Positions 25,153 through 35,066 of a stretch of DNA of 64,000 nucleotides are shown here, one piece after another. Under the pieces are notes generated by a model that worked only from the letters and a program-made list of their open reading frames with translations, was not told the DNA's origin and searched no databases. The stretch comes from Sphingomonas sp. Root241 (GTDB taxonomy: Bacteria > Pseudomonadota > Alphaproteobacteria > Sphingomonadales > Sphingomonadaceae), in NCBI RefSeq assembly GCF_001428865.1, contig NZ_LMIV01000001.1, forward strand, positions 182,187 to 246,186, written 5' to 3'. Numbering within the stretch: the stretch's first letter is position 1; each line of letters opens with the position of its first letter. The translations under genes were made by a program, and so were the position numbers.

Positions 25153-26265
25153 ATGAAGACCAGGGCCGCCGTCGCGTTCGAGGCGAAGCAGCCGCTCGAG
25201 ATCGTCGAGCTCGATCTCGAAGGGCCCAAGGCCGGCGAAGTGCTGGTCGAGATCATGGCGACCGGCATCTGCCACACCGATGCCTATACGCTCGACGGGC
25301 TCGACAGCGAGGGGCTGTTCCCCAGCGTGCTCGGCCATGAAGGTGCCGGCGTGATCCGCGAAGTCGGGGCAGGGGTGACCTCGGTCAAACCCGGCGATCA
25401 CGTCATCCCGCTCTACACCCCCGAATGCCGCCAGTGTAAGTCGTGCCTCTCGGGCAAGACCAATCTCTGCACCGCGATCCGCGCCACGCAGGGCAAGGGG
25501 CTGATGCCCGACGGCACCTCGCGGTTCAGCTACAAGGGCCAGACCATCTTCCATTATATGGGCTGCTCGACCTTCTCGAACTTCACCGTGCTGCCCGAGA
25601 TCGCCGTCGCGAAGATCCGCGAGGACGCACCGTTCCAGACCAGCTGCTATATCGGCTGTGGCGTCACCACCGGCGTCGGCGCGGTGGTCAACACCGCCAA
25701 GGTCCAGGTCGGCGACAACATCGTTGTGTTCGGGCTCGGTGGCATCGGGCTCAACGTGCTCCAGGGTGCCAGGATGGCGGGCGCGAACCGGATCATCGGC
25801 GTCGACATCAATCCGGCCCGCGAGGAATGGGGCCGCCGCTTCGGCATGACCGATTTCGTCGATGGTCGCAGCAAATCGCGCGAAGAGACGATCGCCGAGA
25901 TCCTCGCGCTCACCGATGGCGGCGCCGACTTCACCTTCGATTGCACCGGCAACACCGAAGTGATGCGCACTGCGCTGGAGGCGTGTCACCGCGGCTGGGG
26001 CACCAGCATCATCATCGGTGTGGCCGAAGCGGGCAAGGAGATCGCCACGCGCCCGTTCCAGCTCGTCACCGGGCGCAACTGGCGCGGAACCGCATTCGGC
26101 GGCGCTAAGGGGCGGACGGACGTGCCGAAGATCGTCGACTGGTACATGAACGGCAAGATCCAGATCGACCCGATGATCACCCACGTCCTCACGCTTGACG
26201 AGATCAACAAGGGGTTCGACCTGATGCATGCCGGCGAGAGCATCCGCAGCGTCGTGGTCTATTGA
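25153..26265 (+). CDS. frmA: S-(hydroxymethyl)glutathione dehydrogenase, class III ADH
   Basis: 370 residues. Oxidises the formaldehyde-glutathione adduct to S-formylglutathione with NAD. Catalytic zinc ligands are visible at C-H-T-D (~residue 40), G-H-E and the later Cys in the G-C-G-V-T-T-G region; four structural-zinc cysteines are in [17 protein letters not shown]. The Rossmann motif is [13 protein letters not shown] eight bases before ATG 25153. First gene of a formaldehyde operon that includes fghA. Confidence 0.96.
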   Translation: MKTRAAVAFEAKQPLEIVELDLEGPKAGEVLVEIMATGICHTDAYTLDGLDSEGLFPSVLGHEGAGVIREVGAGVTSVKPGDHVIPLYTPECRQCKSCLSGKTNLCTAIRATQGKGLMPDGTSRFSYKGQTIFHYMGCSTFSNFTVLPEIAVAKIREDAPFQTSCYIGCGVTTGVGAVVNTAKVQVGDNIVVFGLGGIGLNVLQGARMAGANRIIGVDINPAREEWGRRFGMTDFVDGRSKSREETIAEILALTDGGADFTFDCTGNTEVMRTALEACHRGWGTSIIIGVAEAGKEIATRPFQLVTGRNWRGTAFGGAKGRTDVPKIVDWYMNGKIQIDPMITHVLTLDEINKGFDLMHAGESIRSVVVY

Positions 26266-26282
26266 GCAAAGGGGGACGGCAC

Positions 26283-26681
26283 ATGTTCAGCCATATCATG
26301 GTCGGCAGCAACGATATCGCCCGATCCAAGGCCTTTTACGACGCCGTGCTCGGCACGCTCGGTGCCGGTGAGCCGTTCCGCCATGTGAACGCGACCGGCC
26401 AGGTCCGGCTGTTCTACCGGCATGACGGCGGCCGCTTCGGCATCAGCGAGCCGATCGATGGCGAGCCCGCCACCTGCGCCAATGGCGCGACGATCGGCTT
26501 CAAGTGCAGCTCACCCGAGCAGGCTGCGGCATTCCATGCGGCGGGTCTCGCGCATGGCGGCACCGCTATCGAGGATCCGCCGGGCGTGCGCGAAGGAGGC
26601 TCGCTGGGATCGATGTACCTCGCTTATTTGCGCGACCCCGATGGCAACAAGCTCTGTGCAATGTGGCGCGTGCCTGCATGA
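26283..26681 (+). CDS. VOC family protein in formaldehyde operon
   Basis: 132 residues with the glyoxalase/bleomycin-resistance fold: H-I-M-V-G-S-N-D-I-A-R-S-K-A-F-Y-D near the N-terminus and Y-L-A-Y-L-R-D-P-D-G-N-K-L at the end. Only part of the usual metal triad is obvious. Starts 17 bases after frmA and overlaps the cupin gene by four bases. A role in handling an aldehyde-thiol adduct is inferred from position only. Confidence 0.85.
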   Translation: MFSHIMVGSNDIARSKAFYDAVLGTLGAGEPFRHVNATGQVRLFYRHDGGRFGISEPIDGEPATCANGATIGFKCSSPEQAAAFHAAGLAHGGTAIEDPPGVREGGSLGSMYLAYLRDPDGNKLCAMWRVPA

Positions 26682-27034
26682 GCGGCGCCGTCAACCTGGC
26701 GGAGAAATTCGCCAGCTTCACCGAACACTGGGCGCCGCGGATCGTCGCTACCTATAACGACAACGACATCCGCATCGTGAAGGTCGCGGGCGAGTTCGTC
26801 TGGCACAAGCATGACGAGACCGACGATTTCTTCCTCGTCCTCGACGGCGTCCTCGATATCGAGTTGCGCGACCGGACGGTGACGCTCAACCCCGGCGAGT
26901 TGTTCGTGGTGCCCCGCGGCGTCGAGCATCGCCCGGTCGCCCGCCACGGCGAGGTCCGGATGATCGTGATCGAGCCCGCCGGCACCGACAATACCGGCGA
27001 CTCCGCGACCGCAACGCGCGCCGTGGCGATCTGA
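26678..27034 (+). CDS. Small cupin protein in formaldehyde operon
   Basis: 118-residue single-cupin protein. Motif 1 is W-H-K-H-D-E-T-D-D-F-F-L-V-L-D-G (~residues 42-57) and motif 2 is P-G-E-L-F-V-V-P-R-G-V-E-H (~72-84), supplying a 2-His/Glu-type metal site. Substrate unknown. Start overlaps the VOC stop (ATGA) and its stop overlaps the fghA start (TGATG), so it is embedded in the operon. Confidence 0.88.
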   Translation: MSGAVNLAEKFASFTEHWAPRIVATYNDNDIRIVKVAGEFVWHKHDETDDFFLVLDGVLDIELRDRTVTLNPGELFVVPRGVEHRPVARHGEVRMIVIEPAGTDNTGDSATATRAVAI

Positions 27035-27867
27035 TGGAGATCGTCTCCACCAGCAAATCGCACGGCGGCATGCAGGGCGTGTATCGCCACGCCTCGCTGG
27101 CCACCGGCACCGACATGACCTTCTCGGTCTATGTCCCGTCGCACGAAGCGGGCGCGAAGCTGCCCGTGCTCTGGTATCTCTCCGGGCTCACCTGCACCCA
27201 CGCCAACGTCACCGACAAGGGCGCGTATCGCCGCGCCTGTGCCGAGCAGGGCGTGATCTTCGTCGCCCCGGACACGAGCCCGCGCGGTGAGGGCGTGGCC
27301 GATGATCCCGCTTATGATTTCGGTCAGGGCGCGGGCTTCTATGTCGACGCGACTCAGGCGCCCTGGGCCTCGCATTTCCACATGCGTGCCTATGTCGAGC
27401 AGGAACTGCCCGCGCTGATCGCCGCCGAATTCCCCGCCGACATGGGCGCCCAAGGCATCACCGGCCATTCGATGGGCGGCCATGGCGCGCTCACCGTCGC
27501 GCTCCGCAACCCCGATCGCTTCCGCAGCGTCTCCGCCTTCGCGCCGATCGTCGCGCCCAGCGTCGTGCCCTGGGGCGAGAAGGCGCTTAGCGGCTATCTC
27601 GGAGAGGATCGCGACGGCTGGCGCCCGTACGATGCCTGCGCGCTGATCCTCGACGGCGCGCGCGTGCCTGAGCTGCTCGTCGATGTCGGCGATGCCGACC
27701 AGTTTCTCCACGAGCAGCTCCGCCCCGAACTGCTCCGTGCCGCGTGCGACGCGGCGGGCATTCCGCTCACGCTGCGGATCCAGCCGGGCTACGATCACAG
27801 CTATTATTTCGTCTCCAGCTTCCTGGCCGATCATGTCGCCTGGCATGCCGAACGGCTGCGCGCATGA
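27034..27867 (+). CDS. fghA: S-formylglutathione hydrolase
   Basis: 277 residues, esterase-D family. Hydrolyses S-formylglutathione to formate and glutathione, the step after FrmA. Nucleophile Ser in G-H-S-M-G-G-H-G (~residue 147), Asp around D-A-D-Q-F-L and His in G-Y-D-H-S-Y-Y-F. N-terminal C-x-H-G-G-x-Q and L-S-G-L-T-C-T features fit. The symbol is assigned from family and context. Confidence 0.96.
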   Translation: MEIVSTSKSHGGMQGVYRHASLATGTDMTFSVYVPSHEAGAKLPVLWYLSGLTCTHANVTDKGAYRRACAEQGVIFVAPDTSPRGEGVADDPAYDFGQGAGFYVDATQAPWASHFHMRAYVEQELPALIAAEFPADMGAQGITGHSMGGHGALTVALRNPDRFRSVSAFAPIVAPSVVPWGEKALSGYLGEDRDGWRPYDACALILDGARVPELLVDVGDADQFLHEQLRPELLRAACDAAGIPLTLRIQPGYDHSYYFVSSFLADHVAWHAERLRA

Positions 27868-29090
27868 GCCGCTATGATGTCCTGATCGTCGGCGCAGGCC
27901 ATGCCGGCGCGCAGGCCGCGATCGCGCTGCGCCAGAACAAGTTCTCGGGGTCGATCGGCCTGCTCGGCGACGAGGCCGAGCTTCCCTATGAGCGCCCGCC
28001 GCTCTCCAAGGAATATCTCGCCGGCGACAAATCGTTCGATCGGCTGCTGATCCGCAACGCGGCCTTCTGGCAAGAGCGCGAGGTGACGATGCTCGCCGGC
28101 CGCTCGGTTACGCGAGTCGATCCGGTAGGCCATAGCGTCACCACCGCCGATGGCGAGACGATTGGCTATGGCAGCCTGATCTGGGCTGCCGGCGGCAAGC
28201 CGCGCCGGCTCGCCTGCGCGGGTGGCGACCTTGTCGGTGTCCATACCGTCCGCACCCGCGCCGATGTCGACCGGATGATCGCCGAGCTTCCGGATGTGCG
28301 CCGCGTCGCGGTGATCGGCGGCGGCTATATCGGGCTGGAGGCCGCGGCGGTGCTCGCCAAGCTCGGGCGGCAAGTCACTGTGCTCGAAGCGCAGGACCGC
28401 GTCCTCGCCCGCGTCGCCGGCGAGCCCCTTTCGCGCTTCTTCGAGGACGAGCACCGCGCGCATGGCGTCGAATTGCGCCTCGGCGTCACGGTCGATGCCA
28501 TTCTCGGCGAAGACCGCGTCACCGGTGTTCGGCTGGTCGACGGCGAAACCGTTCCCGCCGAAATGGCGATCGTGGGCATTGGCATCGAGCCCGCGGTCGC
28601 ACCTTTGCTCGATGCAGGCGCGAACGGTGGAAACGGAGTCGCGGTCGATGATCAATGCCGCACGTCGCTGCCGGATGTGTTCGCAGTCGGCGATTGCGCA
28701 CTCCACGCCAACAGTTTCGCCGGGGATCGCCTGATCCGGCTCGAATCGGTCCAGAACGCCAATGATCAGGCGACCGTCGCCGCGAAGACGATCCTCGGGA
28801 TCGAGGCGATTTATGACGCCGTCCCGTGGTTCTGGTCGAACCAGTACGACCTCAAGCTCCAGACCGTCGGCATCTCCGCGGGATATGATTCCACCGTAAT
28901 GCGCGGCGGTCCGGCGACGCGGAGCTTCTCGGTGATCTATCTGCGCGCGGGCCGCGTCATCGCGCTAGACTGCGTCAACGCGACGAAGGATTATGTTCAG
29001 GGACGCAAGCTAGTCCTCGAGGCTGCGGCGATCGATCCGGCGCGGCTGGCCGATTCGGGCACGCCGCTCAAGGATTTGCCGAGCAGTTGA
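27864..29090 (+). CDS. FAD-dependent ferredoxin reductase-like oxidoreductase
   Basis: 408 residues, like rhodocoxin/putidaredoxin reductases. FAD motif [11 protein letters not shown] (~residues 9-19), NAD motif [12 protein letters not shown] (~150-161), second FAD motif [11 protein letters not shown], and a C-terminal [13 protein letters not shown] reductase domain. No ferredoxin gene is adjacent. It overlaps the fghA stop by four bases, so it belongs to the same transcript; its electron acceptor is unknown. Confidence 0.9.
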   Translation: MSRYDVLIVGAGHAGAQAAIALRQNKFSGSIGLLGDEAELPYERPPLSKEYLAGDKSFDRLLIRNAAFWQEREVTMLAGRSVTRVDPVGHSVTTADGETIGYGSLIWAAGGKPRRLACAGGDLVGVHTVRTRADVDRMIAELPDVRRVAVIGGGYIGLEAAAVLAKLGRQVTVLEAQDRVLARVAGEPLSRFFEDEHRAHGVELRLGVTVDAILGEDRVTGVRLVDGETVPAEMAIVGIGIEPAVAPLLDAGANGGNGVAVDDQCRTSLPDVFAVGDCALHANSFAGDRLIRLESVQNANDQATVAAKTILGIEAIYDAVPWFWSNQYDLKLQTVGISAGYDSTVMRGGPATRSFSVIYLRAGRVIALDCVNATKDYVQGRKLVLEAAAIDPARLADSGTPLKDLPSS

Positions 29091-29115
29091 ATAATCGAAA
29101 GTCCCCCGCCGGAGT

Positions 29116-30000
29116 ATGAACCAGATGTTGAAGCAGATCCTCGCCGCGCTCGCATTGCTCTTCGCCCCGGCGGTCCAGGCGCAGGCGGTCAAGGACGCCG
29201 ATCCCGCTTTGTGGGTGGTCAAGGACGCCGACACCACCATCTATCTGTTCGGCACGGTCCACGTCCTCAAGCCCGGCCTCGGCTGGTTCGATGAAGGTGT
29301 GAAGGCGGCGTTCGACAAGAGCGACGAGCTGGTGCTCGAGATGGTCGAGCCCGACGCTGCGACGATGCAGGGCCTGATCATGAAGACTGCGCTCAACCCC
29401 GAAGGGCCGACGCTCACCGAGAAGCTCCCTGCCGACAAGCGCGAAGCCTATGCCAAGGCGATGACCGACGTCGGCGTGCCCGCCGCGGCGCTCGATCGTT
29501 TCGATCCATGGTTCGCCGCAGTGACGCTGAGCATCGCCGGTCTCCCCAAGCTCGGCTACGATCCGGAGAGCGGCGCCGAGCGCACGCTCACCACTGCCGC
29601 CAAGGCCGCCAACAAGCAGGTGATCGGGCTCGAGACCGCGGAGCAGCAGCTCGGTTATTTCGATAATTTGCCCGAACCGCTCCAGGTCAAGTTCCTCGTC
29701 TCGACCGTCGAGGATTATCCCCGGATGGCGACCGAGCTCGACAAGATGATCGCGAGCTGGTCGGCCGGCGATCCCGAGACGCTGGGCAAGACGATGAACG
29801 AGGAGCTGGCCGACACGCCCGAGCTCGCCAAGGTGCTGCTCGCCGATCGCAATGCGCGCTGGGCCGATTGGATCGAACAGCGCCTGCAGAAGCCGGGCAC
29901 CGTCTTCGTCGCGGTGGGCGCGGGGCATCTCGCCGGCGCCGAGAGCGTCCAGGCGCAGCTGGCCAAGCACAAGCTCACCGTCACGCGGGTCGCCTATTGA
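29116..30000 (+). CDS. TraB/GumN family protein, secreted
   Basis: 294 residues with an N-terminal signal peptide ending A-V-Q-A-Q-A. The family's two conserved histidine motifs are visible: L-F-G-T-V-H-V-L-K-P-G (~residues 44-54) and V-G-A-G-H-L-A-G near the C-terminus, plus G-L-E-T-A-E-Q-Q in the middle. TraB/GumN proteins are predicted metallohydrolases of the TIKI type. A GGAG lies before ATG 29116. Confidence 0.9.
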   Translation: MNQMLKQILAALALLFAPAVQAQAVKDADPALWVVKDADTTIYLFGTVHVLKPGLGWFDEGVKAAFDKSDELVLEMVEPDAATMQGLIMKTALNPEGPTLTEKLPADKREAYAKAMTDVGVPAAALDRFDPWFAAVTLSIAGLPKLGYDPESGAERTLTTAAKAANKQVIGLETAEQQLGYFDNLPEPLQVKFLVSTVEDYPRMATELDKMIASWSAGDPETLGKTMNEELADTPELAKVLLADRNARWADWIEQRLQKPGTVFVAVGAGHLAGAESVQAQLAKHKLTVTRVAY

Positions 30001-30476
30001 TGGCGCGTCCGCGACCCTTTGTCGGATTGCTCGCCGGCGTCGCCGCGGGTCTGGTCGCGTCGGCGGCGATGGCGGTGTTCCAGGCGCAGGCGCAGAAGCT
30101 GCTGCCCGATCCGGACGAGGACGATCCGGCGACCGTCAAAGCAGCGGACGCGGCGAGCGAAGCGGTGATCGGCGATCCTGTCCCCGAGCCGTATCGCGAG
30201 CCGGCCGGGCAGATGGTCCATTATGTCGCCGGGGCGGTGATCGGCGGCATCTACGGCGTGCTCACCGAATACCGGCCCGAAGCGCGCTCCGGCTTCGGCG
30301 GCGCCTACGGCATCGCGACGGCGGCGTTGCTCGATGAGGCAGCGGTGCCGGCGGCAGGGTTGGCATCCGCACCGGAGGATATACCGCTCGCCGAGCACGC
30401 TTATGGCGCGGCATCGCACCTGGTTTACGGCTGGGTGCTCGAAGGCGTCCGCGCGCTGATCGCCGGGCGGCGCTAG
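30000..30476 (+). CDS. DUF1440-like membrane protein
   Basis: 158 residues. Hydrophobic segments around residues 8-28, 65-82 and 98-115, and the polar stretch P-E-P-Y-R-E-P-A-G-Q-M-V-H-Y resemble DUF1440 (YagU-like) inner-membrane proteins. ATG 30000 overlaps the GumN-type stop by one base (TGATG). Its own TAG and the stop of the convergent exonuclease share the palindrome CTAG at 30473-30476. Confidence 0.75.
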   Translation: MARPRPFVGLLAGVAAGLVASAAMAVFQAQAQKLLPDPDEDDPATVKAADAASEAVIGDPVPEPYREPAGQMVHYVAGAVIGGIYGVLTEYRPEARSGFGGAYGIATAALLDEAAVPAAGLASAPEDIPLAEHAYGAASHLVYGWVLEGVRALIAGRR

Positions 30477-31237
30477 AGCAGCAGGTCCTGATTGGCGGAA
30501 TTGCGGCCGACTGCGCCCCCGCCGGTGCGGCGGATATGCTCCTGCTGCGCGGTGTGGCGCACGTCGACGTCGCGGTCATTGAGGAACACCGCGAGCGATT
30601 CGTCGTCGATCTCGCTCCATTCCTTGCCGCGGTCGGGGCCGTAGCGGACCCGCGGCAGCAGCCCCGGCTCCTTCGACCACTGGATCAGCTGCTCGACACT
30701 GGCTTCGTTGAGCATGTCGCGCAGATGGAACGCAGTCACATAGGCATCGGGAAACGCACGGTGCGCGGGCAGGCCGCGCTCGTGCACCAGCCCCTTGGGC
30801 TTGCGCCAGTAACGCAGCATCTGGTTCGAGAAGCCCGGCGAGCTCGGCCAGAGCCGCATCGCGCACTTCCAGGTGCAGATCCAGTCGTTCCCGCGGGTCA
30901 GCGACGCGGTGCAGAATTGCTGCTCGAAATCGGCGCGATGCGCGGCGAGCGCCACGCGCCGCGGCCACGGATCGAGCACCGGCCGCGCGACGTCATGCCA
31001 CCACGGCGCGTCGGCGACGTCCTCGTCCCGGATATGGTGGACCGCCATGGTCAGCGGCGGGATCTGCCGACCCGGATTGACCATGCGGCTGCCGCCTTCA
31101 CCCTCTATCTCCCAGCGGCCGTCGCGTTGGAGCGCGACATCCTGCCAGCCGATCTCGCACACGCCATGCGCGGGCGGTGCCTGACCGGTGGTTTCGAGAT
31201 CGATGACGCGAATGATGGAAGGGGCGGGTGAGGCCAT
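30473..31237 (-). CDS. DnaQ-like 3'-5' exonuclease (DEDDh)
   Basis: 254 residues. Exo I motif I-D-L-E-T-T-G at residues ~12-18 supplies Asp and Glu; A-A-H-R-A-D-F-E is the Exo II region; H-R-A-F-P-D-A-Y fits the Exo III H-x4-D. It resembles exodeoxyribonuclease X more than a polymerase proofreading subunit. The last ~60 residues are a polar tail without recognised domain. Convergent with the DUF1440-like gene. Confidence 0.85.
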   Translation of the reverse strand: MASPAPSIIRVIDLETTGQAPPAHGVCEIGWQDVALQRDGRWEIEGEGGSRMVNPGRQIPPLTMAVHHIRDEDVADAPWWHDVARPVLDPWPRRVALAAHRADFEQQFCTASLTRGNDWICTWKCAMRLWPSSPGFSNQMLRYWRKPKGLVHERGLPAHRAFPDAYVTAFHLRDMLNEASVEQLIQWSKEPGLLPRVRYGPDRGKEWSEIDDESLAVFLNDRDVDVRHTAQQEHIRRTGGGAVGRNSANQDLLL

Positions 31238-31295
31238 GCGCGCCTAGGTGGGGCGGAAGTGTGCGAAATGCCAGCCGAAACTTGCGGCTACGCGG

Positions 31296-31475
31296 TCAAT
31301 GCCGGATTCGAGAGGGATCGTCTGACGTCGGAGCTTCCCGCCCCGCCCGCGCCTTGCATCTCTGCAGCAGATATTCGGCGCGCTCGGACAACTCCTTGGT
31401 CGCCTCGATGCTTTCGCGCAGCGCAGCCTGCGCGTCCTCGATTTCAGCGATGTCGTTGATGTTTTTCTCAGTCAC
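31296..31475 (-). CDS. 59-residue coiled-coil-like protein
   Basis: Short gene, GTG 31475 to TGA 31298-31296. Product begins M-T-E-K-N-I-N-D-I-A-E-I-E-D-A-Q-A-A-L-R and continues as one long amphipathic helix (heptad-like A/L/I spacing) up to residue ~40, then a polar tail. Similar micro-proteins occur in sphingomonads, from memory. A canonical FNR-type box lies 30-43 bases upstream of the start codon. Function unknown. Confidence 0.68.
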   Translation of the reverse strand: MTEKNINDIAEIEDAQAALRESIEATKELSERAEYLLQRCKARAGREAPTSDDPSRIRH

Positions 31476-31504
31476 AACCCGATCCCACTCAGACGGATAA
31501 ACCC

Positions 31505-31518
31505 TTGATCCAGATCAA
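31505..31518. promoter_or_regulatory. Canonical FNR/FixK-type box
   Basis: TTGATCCAGATCAA, an exact TTGAT-N4-ATCAA dyad, inside a longer hairpin-forming palindrome ACCCTTGATC/GATCAAGGGT. It lies between the pgm stop and the start of the 59-residue gene. The same sequence could instead act as a pgm terminator stem. Confidence 0.6.
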
Positions 31519-31549
31519 GGGTTCCACCCGCCCGAACGGTTCGACGCAT

Positions 31550-32944
31550 TTAGTGGGCGGCTTGCGGACCGCGCTCGAGGCCGCTCGCCGCGAGCTGGGC
31601 GTCGATCATCGCCATCAGCCGGTCGAGCCCCTCCTGGCTCTTGGCCTCGGCGCGCGCGACGAGCACGTCCTGCGTGTTCGAGGCGCGGAGCAGCCACCAG
31701 CCATCGGGCGTATTCACCCGCGCGCCGTCGGTGCGGTTGACGTCGGCGCCTTCGGCTTCGAGCCGGTCGAGAACCTCGTCGATCACTGCGAATTTGCGCG
31801 TGTCCGAAACCTGGAAGCGCATCTCCGGCGTGTTGATCATCGCCGGCATTTCGTCCTTGAGCTGGATCAGCGATTTGCCGATCACGTGCACCGCCTGGAT
31901 CAGCCGCACGGCGGCATATTGCGCATCGTCGAAGCCGTAATAATTGTGCGCGAAGAAGATGTGGCCGCTCATCTCGCCCGCGAGCGGCGCGCCGGTCTCC
32001 TTCATCTTGGTCTTGATCAGGCTGTGGCCGGTCTTCCACATCAGCGGCACGCCGCCCAGTTCGGCGACGCGGTCGTACAGTGCCTGACTCGCCTTGACGT
32101 CGGCGATGATCGTCGCGCCGGGGACCTCGCGCAGCACAGGTTCGGCCAGAATGGATAGAAGCTGATCGCCCCAGACGACACGGCCCTGCCCGTCGATCGC
32201 GCCCAGTCGGTCGCCGTCGCCGTCGAAGGCCAGTCCGAAATCGAGGTTCTTCTCCGCGACAAGCCGCTTCAGGTCCGCGAGGTTCTTCTCGTCGGTAGGA
32301 TCGGGATGATGGTTGGGGAAATGACCGTCCACTTCAGTGAACAGCGTATGGTGCTCACCCGGCAACAGCTTGACCAGCTTCTCGATCACCGGACCGGCGG
32401 CGCCATTGCCCGTATCCCATCCGACGCGATAGGCGCCGCCGGCATAGCCAGCCATCAGACGCCCGACATAATCGTCGAGGATGTCATAGTCGCTGACGCT
32501 GCCTTCGTCGCCGGGCTCGACCGATTCCCAATCGCCCTCGGCGGCCATCCGGCCGAGTTTCTGGATATCCTCGCCGAAGAACGGCAGATGCTGGAACACC
32601 ATCTTGAAGCCGTTGTAATTGCCGGGATTATGGCTGCCGGTTATCTGGATGCCGCCATCCACCTCCAGCGTGGCCTCGGCATAATATAGCATCGGCGTGG
32701 GCCCCAAGCCGATACGCACCACGTCGCAGCCCGATGCGGTCAACCCTTCGACCAGCGCCGCCTCGAGCTCGGGCGAGGAAACGCGGCCGTCGCGGCCCAC
32801 CGCCACGCGATGTCCGCCGGCGCGGCGGAGCAGGGTCGCGAAGCCGCGCCCGATCGCGCGCGCGTCGTCAGGGCCAAGCGCTTCCCCCACGATCCCGCGA
32901 ATGTCGTATTCGCGCAGCGAAGTGGGGTCGAAACGGTGCGTCAT
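31550..32944 (-). CDS. Phosphomannomutase/phosphoglucomutase
   Basis: 464 residues, alpha-D-phosphohexomutase family. Active-site phosphoserine in [14 protein letters not shown] (~residue 102), metal loop D-G-D-G-D-R-L-G, sugar-binding loop G-E-M-S-G-H-I-F-F and C-terminal phosphate loop R-A-S-N-T-Q. Makes mannose-1-P or glucose-1-P for envelope polysaccharide (such as sphingan or LPS) synthesis; AlgC/PgmG-type. Which activity dominates cannot be read. Confidence 0.94.
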   Translation of the reverse strand: MTHRFDPTSLREYDIRGIVGEALGPDDARAIGRGFATLLRRAGGHRVAVGRDGRVSSPELEAALVEGLTASGCDVVRIGLGPTPMLYYAEATLEVDGGIQITGSHNPGNYNGFKMVFQHLPFFGEDIQKLGRMAAEGDWESVEPGDEGSVSDYDILDDYVGRLMAGYAGGAYRVGWDTGNGAAGPVIEKLVKLLPGEHHTLFTEVDGHFPNHHPDPTDEKNLADLKRLVAEKNLDFGLAFDGDGDRLGAIDGQGRVVWGDQLLSILAEPVLREVPGATIIADVKASQALYDRVAELGGVPLMWKTGHSLIKTKMKETGAPLAGEMSGHIFFAHNYYGFDDAQYAAVRLIQAVHVIGKSLIQLKDEMPAMINTPEMRFQVSDTRKFAVIDEVLDRLEAEGADVNRTDGARVNTPDGWWLLRASNTQDVLVARAEAKSQEGLDRLMAMIDAQLAASGLERGPQAAH

Positions 32945-33041
32945 GATGCCTCCGGGAAAGGGTGTTGCCGGCGTAAACCGCGAGCGCCGCGAAAGTTCAA
33001 TTGCGGCAGCGCAACAAGACCGAAGCGGCGGTCTGTGTCAG

Positions 33042-33305
33042 CTATGCGCTACGGCGAAGCAGTGTATCACGCGCGGCGTTGATGCGCCGCGTCAATTCCG
33101 CCGAACCCCCTTTGTCGGGATGCACGGCGCTCACCAGCCGGCGATGCGCGCTGCGGATCGCTTCTTCGTCGGCATTGGCGCTCACGCCGAGGATCGCGCG
33201 CGCTTCGTCCTGCGGCATTCTGGGTGCGCGGGGCTTGGGTCGCGGTTTGAGGAACAGATAATAGATCGCCGCGATGATCAGGGCGGCGAGGAGGGCCTTG
33301 GTCAT
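33042..33305 (-). CDS. Membrane-anchored J-domain protein
   Basis: 87 residues: an N-terminal hydrophobic helix (L-L-A-A-L-I-I-A-A-I-Y-Y-L-F), a proline/arginine linker, then a compact J domain with A-R-A-I-L-G-V-S and the H-P-D motif in A-V-H-P-D-K-G-G. It should stimulate DnaK at the inner membrane; the layout resembles small Tim14/DjlC-like proteins. ATG overlaps the mipZ stop by one base, so the two are co-translated. Confidence 0.9.
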   Translation of the reverse strand: MTKALLAALIIAAIYYLFLKPRPKPRAPRMPQDEARAILGVSANADEEAIRSAHRRLVSAVHPDKGGSAELTRRINAARDTLLRRSA

Positions 33306-34105
33306 CAGGCGAACAGCGGCATTGCGACTTCGGGGAGCGCGAGGCCGGCCATCATCTCGCGCAGTTCCTGACGCGCGGCGACGTGGCTCAATCCCATTTC
33401 GCCGAACTCGCGGCTGTCGAGCATCGTCAGGCCCTGGGGAAACAGCTCACGATAGATCACGCGTTCCGACAAACCCGAGATCACGCGGAAGCCGACTCGC
33501 TTCGAAAGCTGATCGATCGCCTCGGAGACGCGGCGCATGTTGCGCGCCTCGATATGCTGCATGCGATTGCGCAGGACGACCCAGTCGATCGTCTCGCCAT
33601 CGGCCTTGGCGCGGCGTTTGCGCGATTCCCAGATTAGTTCGGAATAGAAGCTGGGCCGCGTCACCTTGTAGGTATCGGGATCGACATGGCCGATCAGGTC
33701 GAAGTCGACGAAACTGTCGTTCATCGGCGTGACCAGCGTGTCGGCATTGGTGACGGCGATCCGCGCGAACTTGTCGTCGCGGCCGGGGGTGTCGATCACG
33801 AGAAAATCGGCATCGGCGCCGAGCCGCTCGAGCGTCTCTCCGAAATAATCCATGCTCTCGCCGTCATGCGTTTCATAGACCGGCGTGGGCAGATCGCGGC
33901 CGGTGCGCTTCACCGTTGCGAGGCGGTTATCGAGATAACGGCCCATCGTGCGCTGACGGTGGTCGAGGTCGAAGCACGCGACCCGAGCGCCTTTGGCGGA
34001 CAGCGCGATCGCGGCGTGAACCGCAGTCGTCGACTTGCCGGTGCCGCCCTTCTCATTGGCAAAAACGAGCACGTGCAAGCGCTTAGCTCCGTCGGTCAAG
34101 CCCAC
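33305..34105 (-). CDS. mipZ: Division-plane positioning ATPase MipZ
   Basis: 266 residues, deviant Walker-A ParA/MinD-type ATPase. Walker A is N-E-K-G-G-T-G-K-S-T-T (~residues 17-27); D-L-D-H-R-Q-R-T-M-G-R-Y-L and V-I-D-T-P-G-R-D-D follow, both as in Caulobacter MipZ. MipZ forms polar gradients and inhibits FtsZ, setting the midcell division site in alphaproteobacteria lacking MinCD. Divergent from panC. Confidence 0.95.
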   Translation of the reverse strand: MGLTDGAKRLHVLVFANEKGGTGKSTTAVHAAIALSAKGARVACFDLDHRQRTMGRYLDNRLATVKRTGRDLPTPVYETHDGESMDYFGETLERLGADADFLVIDTPGRDDKFARIAVTNADTLVTPMNDSFVDFDLIGHVDPDTYKVTRPSFYSELIWESRKRRAKADGETIDWVVLRNRMQHIEARNMRRVSEAIDQLSKRVGFRVISGLSERVIYRELFPQGLTMLDSREFGEMGLSHVAARQELREMMAGLALPEVAMPLFA

Positions 34106-34178
34106 AACTTCCTTTATTGATCCAGCCGCCCCAGCCCCATAGAAGGCCGCGCTCCTGTCTTATCGAAAGTGTCCAAGC

Positions 34179-35030
34179 GTGCAAACCGTCCGTCAGCTCG
34201 ATCTCCTGCGGGAGGCGATCGCCACATGGCGCGCCGCGGGCGATCGCGTCGCGCTGGTGCCGACCATGGGCGCGCTGCATGACGGGCATATGGCGCTGGT
34301 CGAGGCTGCCAAGCGGGCGGGCGGGCGCGTCGTCGTGTCGATCTTCGTCAATCCGAAGCAGTTCGGACCGAGCGAGGATCTCGCCAAATATCCCCGGAAA
34401 GAACTGGCGGATTCGCGGATGCTGGCGGCCGCGGGCGTCGATCTGCTGTGGATGCCGCCGGTCGAAGTGATGTACCCCGAGGGCTTCGCGACCAACATCT
34501 CGGTCGGCGGCGTCAGCGACGTGCTCGACGGCGCGCATCGTCCGGGCCATTTCGATGGCGTGGCGACGGTGGTGACCAAATTGTTCAACCAGGTGCACCC
34601 CGACGTCGCCCTGTTCGGCGAGAAGGACTGGCAGCAGCTCGCGGTGATCCGCCGGCTGGTGCGCGATCTCGATCTCGACATCGAGATCCAGGGTGTGCCG
34701 ACCCAGCGCGAGGATGACGGTCTCGCGCTGTCGTCGCGCAATGCGTATCTGATCCCCGAGGAGCGCGCACGCGCCGTGGCGCTGCCGCGGGCACTGGGCG
34801 TCGCCGAACGCGCGATCGCCAAGGGCAGCGATCCCGAGGCGGCATTGGCGCAGGCGCGCGAGACATTGACTGCGGCCGGGTTCGAAGTCGATTATGTCGC
34901 GCTCGTCGATGCGGAGACGCTGACGCCGATCGATCGCCTCGACCGGCCCGCGCGGCTGCTTGCCGCTGCAAGGCTTGGCGGCACGCGCCTGATCGACAAT
35001 CTGGCGGTGGCTCCGAACGATCCCGCCTGA
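34179..35030 (+). CDS. panC: Pantothenate synthetase
   Basis: Joins pantoate and beta-alanine with ATP for coenzyme A synthesis. 283 residues. ATP-site motifs V-P-T-M-G-A-L-H-D-G-H (~residues 27-37), F-V-N-P-x-Q-F, F-G-E-K-D-W-Q-Q-L and the KMSKS-like L-S-S-R-N. Starts with GTG at 34179; the homologous N-terminus Q-T-V-R-Q-L-D supports it. Confidence 0.96.
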   Translation: MQTVRQLDLLREAIATWRAAGDRVALVPTMGALHDGHMALVEAAKRAGGRVVVSIFVNPKQFGPSEDLAKYPRKELADSRMLAAAGVDLLWMPPVEVMYPEGFATNISVGGVSDVLDGAHRPGHFDGVATVVTKLFNQVHPDVALFGEKDWQQLAVIRRLVRDLDLDIEIQGVPTQREDDGLALSSRNAYLIPEERARAVALPRALGVAERAIAKGSDPEAALAQARETLTAAGFEVDYVALVDAETLTPIDRLDRPARLLAAARLGGTRLIDNLAVAPNDPA

Positions 35031-35066
35031 GGTCCCGCGCGCGCGGAAAGCGCACGCGCCGGTTCG

